NCBI GenBank assembly: GCA_003354225.1
Contig: PIVH01000332.1
Location: forward strand, 1 to 6,241
Source of the DNA: Globobulimina sp.
Lineage: Eukaryota > Foraminifera > Rotaliida
Reading direction: 5' to 3'
DNA length: 6,241 nt
Shown: positions 1 to 6,070 of the stretch, in pieces
Position numbering within the stretch: the stretch's first letter is position 1
Layout: each line of letters opens with the position of its first letter
Translations under genes and position numbers: made by a program
Notes under the pieces: generated by a model
What the model was told of the DNA's origin: nothing
The model's database searches: none
The model's input: the letters and a program-made list of their open reading frames with translations, nothing else

Positions 1-62
1 TGGTCGGATAAAAAGTGTTTATGGGTTCTCGATAGCGCCGAGAACGATGAAACGATCCATTT
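1..62. repeat. Left-end direct repeat, copy 1
   Basis: This block recurs about 163 bases further on (164-216). Both copies share the start tggtcggataaaaagtgttt and the core agcgccgagaacgatgaaacga, with one substitution after the core (atcc versus aacc). This copy carries 11 extra bases (23-33). It begins at base 1, so the repeat may continue to the left of the window. Its position beyond the last gene suggests a terminal or subterminal repeat array of the element, but no terminal inverted repeat or target-site duplication can be seen. Confidence 0.8.
25..45. other. Hairpin in repeat copy 1
   Basis: A perfect 7-bp inverted repeat, GTTCTCG (25-31) and CGAGAAC (39-45), encloses a 7-base loop. 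The left arm lies in the 11 bases that are absent from copy 2, so only copy 1 can form this stem. Possible roles are a protein-binding site or replication-end structure; these are guesses. Confidence 0.5.
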
Positions 63-128
63 TCATGTCTAATCAACGGGATATATCCATTTTAATTAAA
101 AAAGCTTAATACCAAGTTGTTTGTTGTT

Positions 129-152
129 GTTGCTAAGCAACCGAAATATTTC
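129..152. other. Two adjacent short palindromes
   Basis: GTTGCT-A-AGCAAC (129-141) is a 13-base palindrome with one central unpaired base. GAAATATTTC (143-152) is a perfect 10-base palindrome one base later. They sit in the spacer between the two repeat copies. They resemble paired protein-binding half-sites, but no function can be assigned. Confidence 0.4.
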
Positions 153-163
153 TGACCCGTTTT

Positions 164-216
164 TGGTCGGATAAAAAGTGTTTATAGCGCCGAGAACGAT
201 GAAACGAACCATTTTT
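164..216. repeat. Left-end direct repeat, copy 2
   Basis: This is the second copy of the block at 1-62. It lacks the 11 bases at 23-33 of copy 1, so it joins tttat directly to agcgcc. Its right edge merges with the T-rich stretch that, read on the minus strand, contains the poly(A) signal of the 117-aa gene. Confidence 0.8.
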
Positions 217-219
217 ATT
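214..219 (-). terminator. Poly(A) signal of the 117-aa gene
   Basis: The minus strand reads AATAAA here, 16 bases past the stop codon of the 117-aa gene (236-238). No other gene follows to the left, so this is probably the 3' end of the leftmost transcription unit. It lies at the edge of repeat copy 2. Confidence 0.5.
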
Positions 220-235
220 AAAAAAACATATGATT

Positions 236-589
236 TTAATACAAGTTAATCCATTTATTTTCTGATTTCTTTTTTTTAATTGGATGGAAATCGGATTCAT
301 TTAATATTTTTTTGAATAGCTGATAGTCTGGAGGCAACGGGGATTTTTCTTCAGACAACGACCATTTAATAAGGTCCAGTATAGGACTTCCGGTCGCCGA
401 CTTGCCGATGTAAGAAATTTTATTCTCATCTTTTGTAACGTAAATTCCATATGTTTGCAAAGCCTCCAATAATTTGTCAGCTTTCGTTTTCATTTCATCG
501 GGAACCGCAGATAAAATTTGTTTCTTTAAATCATCAGTTATCTCTGTTAACTCGTCGTTTATTGGGAGCAGTTGAACTCTTTTAGGCAT
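236..589 (-). CDS. 117-aa Polinton-associated protein, unknown function
   Basis: This is a single uninterrupted frame of 117 residues. The ATG at 589 was chosen because the frame upstream offers only a TTG. The protein is probably helical and charged. The part from about residue 15 to 100 has the pattern of a small protein I associate with animal Polinton/adintovirus loci: a D..KKQIL..VP..MK.KA..LL helix, a short strand segment with YIGKSATGSPILDL, then a PP..Y.LF..IL helix. The end is lysine-rich (PIKKKK) and could bind nucleic acid or act as a nuclear signal. The function is unknown to me and a virion or core role is inference. Its ATG lies inside the last codons of the upstream 104-aa gene (ATGCCTAA), so it may be translated from the same mRNA. 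A TATA-like run at 603-610 is only 14-21 nt from the ATG, too close for a normal leader. Confidence 0.75.
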   Translation of the reverse strand: MPKRVQLLPINDELTEITDDLKKQILSAVPDEMKTKADKLLEALQTYGIYVTKDENKISYIGKSATGSPILDLIKWSLSEEKSPLPPDYQLFKKILNESDFHPIKKKKSENKWINLY

Positions 590-896
590 GTCGGACAATT
601 AAATTATATAATTTCGGCAAAAAATCAGGTTTTGATTTCAACAAATACTTTCTTTTGCGGGAAACAGACACTTTTTTGTCGGCTAATATTGATATTAAAG
701 CTAGATTTTGTTTTATCCAAATTTCTTGACCCTCGTCTAATATAATAGTGCTCTTTAACAGGTTGTAACAAATTTCGGTAATACAATTGAATAAGTTATT
801 TTTAACCTTTAGCAAAATCGGTTTTTTTAGATAAGCAAAAGAAGTAGAACTGAGTAATTTTAATATTGGTTCACACTGAGACAATAGTGCAGACAT
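582..896 (-). CDS. 104-aa basic protein, putative virion core component
   Basis: This is a complete single-exon frame of 104 residues starting at the ATG at 896. It is lysine-rich. I recognise the pattern rather than a named gene: a CITEICYNLL helix in the middle, then L.SILADKKVS..RKRKYLL, ending with FLPKLYNLI. Short basic ORFs with this order of motifs are common beside capsid genes in animal Polinton/adintovirus elements, where comparison with adenovirus core-type proteins has been proposed. DNA condensation inside the capsid is therefore plausible but inferred. It starts 36 nt after the ATPase stop, with a TATATATA run between them as a likely promoter. Its stop overlaps the start of the next gene by 8 nt. 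No intron is evident. Confidence 0.75.
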   Translation of the reverse strand: MSALLSQCEPILKLLSSTSFAYLKKPILLKVKNNLFNCITEICYNLLKSTIILDEGQEIWIKQNLALISILADKKVSVSRKRKYLLKSKPDFLPKLYNLIVRHA

Positions 897-920
897 AATT
901 AAATATCAATAAAAAGATCA

Positions 921-931
921 TTATATATATA
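921..931 (-). promoter_or_regulatory. TATA-like box of the 104-aa gene
   Basis: The minus strand carries an alternating TATATATATAA run 25-35 nt upstream of the ATG at 896. It comes directly after the ATPase stop codon (933-935). Similar runs lie at similar distances before the ATPase, major capsid and penton genes. Confidence 0.45.
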
Positions 932-932
932 A

Positions 933-1838
933 TTATCCATTCTTCTCGTCTTCATCGTCATCCAGAATGGCGTATATTTTCTGATCCTGAATAACGGTAG
1001 CTTTTAACTAATATATTGGTCAATTTTTAGCTTACTTTCAATAACCCCGATCGTATTCGAAAATTCCACAAACAATTTGGTGTAAAGTCTAATAAAATAA
1101 ATTCCCTTTTTTTACCACTTTCTTTGCACATTTCGTCATAGATCTTAACTAGGGTACGGTACCTACTAGGCATAGCTTGGTTTGCCAAAGTCCTATAAAT
1201 GAAAAATATTGGGAAATAATTGAAAGAAAATGGTATGCTACCTGACAGATCCCATGTTTTTTATCGATGGCAGTAATAATACATAACTACTGTTTCGTAC
1301 AATGGTAGGATTATACTTTCCTTGAGGCGGATACAAATTTTGCACCAAATAAAACACATTAACATTGTTGTGGTGACTCCAAAAAGTAAAAATTTGGCTA
1401 AATTTTTCACTTTTCGATACCGTTTGCACTGAAACACGTGGCACGTGATTAAATTACACCCACGATTTAACAATATTAACTCAGATCATCGACTACAAGA
1501 ATTCTTTGCTTTCCATCCGAAGGAAAAAGTCGTTTATTTTCCAGTAAATTTTCAGGAAACCCTTTTACAAATGTAACAGTTTGTGCGCAGTTGTCCTTTA
1601 TGAAATTAAATAATTGTTTTTGATCGGCCTCATCCTTATATAGCCACACGATAGATTTAATCGGGTCTTCTATCGTATGATCTGATTCCGTAATAATATT
1701 AGCTACTAATGTGCTTTTGCCTTGACCAGACGAGCCTCAAAACAGTTTTTATTAATATTCAATAATTTAATCAACATAAAATATACCAGCTACAATACAA
1801 GTAAATGGACCACACAGTTTTACAGTTTGCATTTCCAT
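933..1838 (-). CDS. FtsK/HerA-type genome-packaging ATPase (spliced, 5 exons)
   Basis: Powers DNA translocation into the capsid. Exons: 1787-1838, 1481-1735, 1242-1428, 1036-1192, 933-986; introns are 51, 52, 49 and 49 nt. The coding length is 705 nt (234 aa), usual for this family. Walker A is GSSGQGKST at residues 18-26, its first Gly codon split by intron 1. Walker B is ILVVDD at 96-101; intron 2 lies within the following Met codon. Then come the family's SHH segment (120-122) and a sensor QN (132-133) after a hydrophobic strand. The C-terminus is acidic (DDDEDE). The pattern is that of the A32-like ATPases of Polintons, virophages and large DNA viruses. The ATG at 1838 gives a short strand leading to Walker A, as expected; a second ATG is two codons later. 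Intron 1 ends in GAG, a rare acceptor. The gene follows the major capsid gene by 42 nt. Without splicing, the frame stops just after Walker B. Confidence 0.93.
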
Positions 1839-1867
1839 CACTACATATACTAGATAATGAAATCTCT

Positions 1868-1875
1868 TTTAAATA
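1868..1875 (-). promoter_or_regulatory. TATA-like box of the ATPase gene
   Basis: TATTTAAA on the minus strand lies 30-37 nt upstream of the ATPase ATG and 5 nt after the major capsid stop codon. Location and spacing fit a core promoter; there is no other evidence. Confidence 0.45.
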
Positions 1876-1880
1876 CTATT

Positions 1881-3470
1881 TTATCGAGACCCAATAGGAT
1901 GATGATCGAAGAGTCGTTGTTTTTTAATTAATGGTCCTACAGTATAATGTCGGTCATATTCGCAGTAGACTAAGATTACAATGTTGTCTTCCAGTTGGGC
2001 GTTAGCAAAATTAACTTGTAAAACACAGCTTCCGTACAAAGGTTTGCCATTATTGCTACCATGTTTTAGGTTAATTGGCAGCATGAAAAAACCATTTTTG
2101 AACGCATCCCTTGTTATAGGGATGTTGGTAGAGCCGATAGATTCGCCCAGCTCACTAAACATCCTGAAAACAATAATTTACATAATCGTTTTAAAGAATT
2201 AGCGAATATTTACGATAAGTAAATTTCGTCATAATTGTCTAGTAGCGCAGCTTCATTATACTGCAGTTGAAAAGCATTCTTTTTTGGTCTTTCTACCCCA
2301 TCTTGCGTGAAAATGACTTCTTGAACAGAATTCGGAATAAATGAGAGAGGGTTTTTCTGATAAGACCCTACTCTACTCTTTTCTGGTTGAAACAATAGTA
2401 TAATTTTCGATGGCAAATAACCCTAAAATATTATATACCAAAATAACGCTACACATTTCTTGTGCATAGTATACTTGTAAGATTTGTCTAGGACCCCAAG
2501 TTTTAACAGTTTTGTTGTGAGTAAATGTGTAGACGCAAGGCTGCACATAGCTATACAATTCTTTGCCGATACTTGTTTTTGGTAGCACTCTAGCCACTTT
2601 CAATTTGGCACTAAGCCATTCCACACAATATTGTGCGCCAACTTTAGAACTTATTAAAGAGTGGCTTGGGTCAGCAGGGTACAATCGCAACGTAAAGTCC
2701 AAACCATCCGGGAGCAATTTATTTTGGTTTAGTGGCGCGCACAATAGCTGACCAGCGACAAGGCAGGTTTCCGATTTGTCAATTCTTAAAGTATATGTTT
2801 TTAATAATTATTTATTCCACTACCCTTACTTTGTGGCCCGCCAGTGAAGAATTGGATATTCGGCGACAGTTATTTGTTCGCCTGGAAGTACCTCAAATTC
2901 ACCTATAATAAACAATGGTAGGCCGTTATTGAGCAATCAGTTTATTGCCCACCTGGCTGATCTAGTTTATACAATGCCGATGCGAGTGTGGTGTCTCTCT
3001 TGCTACCGGGTGTGTAAAGAATTGTTTTCAAATAGGTTGTTAGCTGGTAGTCCATATTTTGGTATACTTGTTGACCATTTACGAGTAATTCTATCCCCTA
3101 GAGAAAAAAGTGTGTTTCCTTGCAAAAAAAACAAATAGTGTAGTAATACTTTAAATGCCGAATACAGAAAGTTATTAATCGTTGTCACTGGTTCCTTATC
3201 TGGCAGCGCCGCAAATTGACCTGCCGGATTCTTTTTTAATACTCGAAATTGGAGGAATATGTAAATTTCGTCGGTTTTCAAATTGTAGCCTTCTCGAGAG
3301 ATTATGTTATATTGGTGAGGTGACAGATCTTGTCTAGGCATAACCGTTTCACACGGTATATCTTGAAACAGATGATCCTATAAGCCCATCACTTTTTATT
3401 TTACTTATTTAAGTTAACTATTTACCTTGTACCCCTGTGAGGGCATTACGTTGTTAGATTTTTTAGGCAT
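1881..3470 (-). CDS. Major capsid protein, double jelly-roll hexon (spliced, 7 exons)
   Basis: Forms the trimeric capsomers of the icosahedral shell. Exons: 3426-3470, 3150-3377, 2953-3097, 2830-2902, 2475-2784, 2214-2422, 1881-2163; introns are 48, 52, 50, 45, 52 and 50 nt. The spliced length is 1293 nt (430 aa), in the range for Polinton/adintovirus hexons. Landmarks, by family pattern: a PVTTINNFLYSAF stretch before intron 2 (about residues 78-90) followed by LLVNGQ, the usual link into the next strand; LLPDGLDFTLRL in exon 5 (the second jelly roll begins about here); LPSKIILLF with a G-Y..NPLSF run in exon 6; and a C-terminal strand set ending in NIVILVYCEYD. Every junction restores the frame. 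The ATG at 3470 was chosen because exon 1 (15 codons) joins in frame and a TATA box lies 35-42 nt upstream. Intron 3 has a weak donor (GTGGGC), the least certain junction. The gene sits between penton and ATPase, the usual morphogenesis cluster. Confidence 0.9.
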
Positions 3471-3479
3471 AATTAAACG

Positions 3480-3485
3480 TTTATT
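3480..3485 (-). terminator. Poly(A) signal of the penton gene
   Basis: AATAAA on the minus strand, 28 nt after the penton stop codon. It lies between the TATA box and the ATG of the major capsid gene, so the end of one transcript overlaps the start of the next. Confidence 0.45.
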
Positions 3486-3504
3486 GAGTGAATAAATATG
3501 ATTC

Positions 3505-3512
3505 AATATATA
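3505..3512 (-). promoter_or_regulatory. TATA-like box of the major capsid gene
   Basis: TATATATT on the minus strand directly abuts the penton stop codon (3513-3515) and lies 35-42 nt upstream of the major capsid ATG at 3470. Confidence 0.45.
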
Positions 3513-4365
3513 CTAAATGGACACATCACTGATCTTCCTTAGATGAAGAGCGGCCCACACGTGACCCCTTGTCTGTACGAGTTCGTCTCCTCTTTCGTCT
3601 ATCAGATTAATGAATATTTCTTCGATCGATCCATCACCCACCCATTTTCGATAAATCGGCTCGTCGAATGTTACAGTAATATATTCACCATAAGTTTCTT
3701 GTTCGTCGACATGAATGGTGCCCAAAGTACGCAAAATACCGTTGTTAACGAAAGATTCTTCTATACCATTGCAGCAAACGTAAATATTGTGTTGCCACGG
3801 TGATGGAAATGTATACGTGGCAGGTAATTTTACCGCATCTACCAGCATCCTTTCCGTTCCATTCAAATTGTCGAGTACGTTAGAATTGAGAGCAAGCAAT
3901 GTGCATAAATTTGGACTGAATGTAGCTCTTACACCAGGACCGATCTTAATCTTTTTTACATTACCTCTCCCCGACAACCCAAACCTTAAAAACAATAGAT
4001 TAGCATAGTACACTATAAATACATGGTCGATCTTACTTTGCCCAGTTATCTGCATCCTCGCTCACTGTCATACGTTTCTCGATAGCTCCGTTGAGTTCGA
4101 GAAAAAGTTTTTCAAAAGTCTCGACTATGGCGTCTTTCAAAGTAAACTCTATAATATGTTTACGACCGGTTTCTGAATCTATTTTTTCTAATGTAAGCCC
4201 GGCATTGGTTAAATTTGCCCATCCAGCACAAACGTGTGCTTCCAATAGACCAATTTCATAACCACCACTGCTTAATGCGGACGGTAATTTAGCCACCGCT
4301 CTAGCTTTAGGCTCCAGAGGGGTATCGGAATTAAAATCAGAACAATAAATGTAATAATTATCCAT
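3513..4365 (-). CDS. Minor capsid protein (penton), spliced, 2 exons
   Basis: Single jelly-roll protein expected at the five-fold vertices of the shell. Exons are 4037-4365 and 3513-3984, with a 52-nt intron (donor GTAAGA, acceptor TTTAAG, TGCTAAT as possible branch site). The coding length is 801 nt (266 aa), normal for Polinton pentons. The N-terminus shows the family opening: an aromatic strand (YYIYC), a charged stretch, an AKLPSAL segment, then a GYEIGLLEAHVCAGW strand with the typical final tryptophan. Exon 2 begins with IKIGPGVRATFSPNL, the usual loop before the second half, and ends with an IYV strand, an ILRTL segment, a Y.K.V loop and GHVWAALHLR. The ATG at 4365 is preferred over an upstream in-frame TTG, and a TATA box lies 28-37 nt before it. 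It stands directly before the major capsid gene, as in related elements. Confidence 0.88.
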
Positions 4366-4390
4366 TTTATTGAGAATAAGCAATAACCGT

Positions 4391-4402
4391 TTTATTTATA
4401 TA
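4391..4402 (-). promoter_or_regulatory. Fused TATA box and poly(A) signal between integrase and penton
   Basis: The minus strand reads TATATAAATAAA. The first part is a strong TATA box 28-37 nt upstream of the penton ATG. The last six bases (4391-4396) are an AATAAA signal 8 nt past the integrase stop codon (4405-4407). One 12-base element may end one gene and start the next. Confidence 0.5.
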
Positions 4403-4404
4403 GA

Positions 4405-5564
4405 TCAATCAGGAAGCACTACTTCCATCAGCTCTTCATTATAGTATGTACCAATTAATTGTTCATTTTCCATATTTTTCAAACTGTAACGGTCTGGTAT
4501 TCCGTGTTTCACCTAAAAACTTGATATATATACACCCTTAAACCATTATTTGTGCATACTTCGTCTATTAAAAATGTGACCATTGACCACGCACCTTTGT
4601 GGGTTTTCATAAAAGGGTGTCTAAAATATTCTATTTGCTTAGCGAATAATCGTTAATTAATTACCTTAGAAGGGACACTCTCACTACCGTTCCAGGCTTA
4701 AGCTTTGGGTTTTTGTTTGTTCTTAAGTAGTCGTACAATTTTGCACCATATACGTTGTTAACTACTATATGTTGATTTGAGAAATTGATGTCGATTGGTG
4801 CGAATCCTGTAACTCTATTGACTGACCGATTTAAACCCAAAATTAAGTCATCCAAATCGTCGATATAACGTGTAGGGTTTTTTATGCCGTAGTCTTTTTG
4901 ATATGTAATAAATTTATAAATTCGTTCCTTGACACGTTTGACACCGTATTCCGCTAGAGAGGCTTTCAAAGGTTCCCGCAAAGCATACAATGTTACATTA
5001 TATTGCTTTAATACATTTTGGACTTCACGATTCCAGAATTCCGTCCTAGGATTAAAATTCATAAGATTTACATAAAATAAAAACAAACAACTACCCTAAA
5101 TCTGATCCGATTAACGCGGGGGCAAATTTTGATTTAAAAAAATCTTGAATTTGTTCTGCCATGGTCGAACCTCTCTTGTTTTTTAATTTCAAAACATAAA
5201 TCATTTTGCTCAGGCAATCGACCTAAACAATGGGGTTTGATGAGTTAGTATAAGAATAACTTATTACCAAAATGCAGAGAAATTTGATTCCCCCATTAGT
5301 GCGCGAAAGTGTTGTCATATCTGCCAGATCCATCTGGAGATTATGTTCAATTCCGAAGGAGAGAATTTTTTGTCTTTTCATTTTTATTTTTCTAGGAGCA
5401 TGTAAAGTGTAAGCCTTTTGACTTCTCAAAAAATTAAACAGCTGTTGTTTGGATATATTCCACTTTTTACGCTTAATCGCTGCCATCATTTTATTTACAC
5501 CTGCTAAGCCATGGTCTTTTTTGTAGTCATAATAAAGATTAGCCAACTTTTTATTGACAGACAT
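4405..5564 (-). CDS. Polinton-type DDE integrase with chromodomain-like tail (spliced, 5 exons)
   Basis: Catalyses strand transfer of element DNA into the host chromosome. Exons: 5268-5564, 5095-5222, 4665-5045, 4560-4620, 4405-4512; introns are 45, 49, 44 and 47 nt. The spliced length is 975 nt (324 aa). Residues 1-60 match the helical region before the catalytic core in Polinton integrases (LYYD start, GGV-like turn, NISKQQL.NFL.SQ). The core has D79 (QMDLADM), D140 (GSDLGTEF) and E174 (KASLAE), a D-D33-E spacing. Intron 1 falls before VDCLSK, and intron 2 splits the glycine codon before TEF. A TGFAP loop near the core's end and VVRVS mark entry into an SH3/chromo-like domain, finished by DRYSL and IGTYYNEEL in exon 5. 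Intron 1 holds a perfect TACTAAC branch site. The ATG at 5564 gives the expected N-terminus. It lies 22 nt after the zinc-finger gene and shares its direction with the capsid genes. Confidence 0.93.
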
Positions 5565-5586
5565 GTTTATAATAAATGGACGATGA

Positions 5587-6022
5587 TCACTGAATGATAA
5601 ATTTATCAAAAACTCGTCTTTTCACATCTTTGCGTTCTTCATCGGAAGAAAAGGTTTTTTCCATAACCGCTTGATCAAAAGCATTGTTAAAGCTTAAATA
5701 GTCCAGAATTTTTATCCGATCGACGATATCGGAAATTTCTAGCTCCATGTCGAATTCTTCAAGGTATCGATTTATGTCGCTATCAGTTTGAGTTGATTTA
5801 GTTTCAAAGGTTTTTAATTGTTCAATCAGTACTGGGTACCAGGCTTGAACGTAAACCTTTTTAGTTTTTAGACAGTCGACCATGCCGTGTGTTTGGCGAA
5901 TATGGCGCGCTAGAATAAGTTAAAACCTTAAAAAAACAGGGACCGTATCCTAACTTACCTATATTACTACGTGAAATGTACTTGCTACAGTACATACAAG
6001 AAACCGCAACTCCCCTACTCAT
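5587..6022 (-). CDS. Small C2H2 zinc-finger protein (spliced, 2 exons)
   Basis: Exons are 5959-6022 and 5587-5909, with a 49-nt intron (donor GTAAGT, acceptor TTCTAG). The coding length is 387 nt (128 aa). A zinc finger lies at the N-terminus with C9, C12, H24 and H29 (spacing C-x2-C-x11-H-x4-H, one residue short of the classical x12). The cysteines are in exon 1 and the histidines in exon 2, so splicing is needed to make the finger. The remaining 100 residues are charged, with an acidic middle and a basic end, and match nothing I recognise. A DNA-binding or regulatory role, perhaps at the element ends or for the integrase next door, is inference. The ATG at 6022 is the first in-frame one. 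It could also be read as two unspliced fragments, but the restored finger argues for the spliced form. Confidence 0.75.
5596..5607 (-). promoter_or_regulatory. Possible TATA-like site of the integrase gene
   Basis: A perfect 12-base palindrome, GATAAATTTATC, lies 32-43 nt upstream of the integrase ATG, inside the last codons of the zinc-finger gene. The spacing matches the TATA-like boxes of the other genes but the sequence is weaker, and it may simply be coding sequence. Confidence 0.25.
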
Positions 6023-6037
6023 CACAGTAACAATGAT

Positions 6038-6070
6038 TTTATTCACAAACAGAGCCAAAGAAGTTTTATT
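6038..6070 (-). terminator. Two poly(A) signals after the right-edge gene
   Basis: The minus strand has AATAAA at 6065-6070 and again at 6038-6043. The first overlaps the stop codon of the partial gene at the right edge (TGAATAAA). Both lie upstream of the zinc-finger ATG, so they would belong to the preceding gene. Confidence 0.45.

Noticed and set aside
1-235. CRISPR array or tRNA gene in the left non-coding region
   Set aside because: There are only two repeat copies, with a long unequal spacer and an indel; no cloverleaf can be drawn, and the context is eukaryotic.
1261-1473. Minus-strand 70-codon frame overlapping the ATPase
   Set aside because: It is in a different frame from the exon carrying the SHH and QN segments and runs through intron 2; it has no recognisable content.
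1981-4008. Open frames on the plus strand at 1981-2202, 2563-2751, 2929-3138, 3543-3803 and 3787-4008
   Set aside because: They lie opposite strongly supported capsid exons, show no family motifs and have no promoter or poly(A) context. They are shadows of the minus-strand genes.
4366-4383. Upstream extension of the penton gene from a TTG
   Set aside because: It adds six residues before a normal ATG that matches the family N-terminus; a non-ATG start is unnecessary in a eukaryotic gene.
4405-5564. An LTR retrotransposon (Ty3-like) origin for the integrase
   Set aside because: There is no reverse transcriptase, protease or Gag nearby, and the neighbours are double-jelly-roll capsid, penton and packaging ATPase genes, which define a Polinton-type element.
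5565-5609. N-terminal extension of the integrase frame to 5609
   Set aside because: The extra residues overlap the end of the zinc-finger gene, and the ATG at 5564 already gives the expected family start.
933-6022. Reading the many short frames as a decayed, frameshifted pseudo-element
   Set aside because: Each break coincides with a GT-AG segment of 44-52 nt whose removal restores both frame and family motif. Random decay would not give 16 breaks of such uniform size and form.
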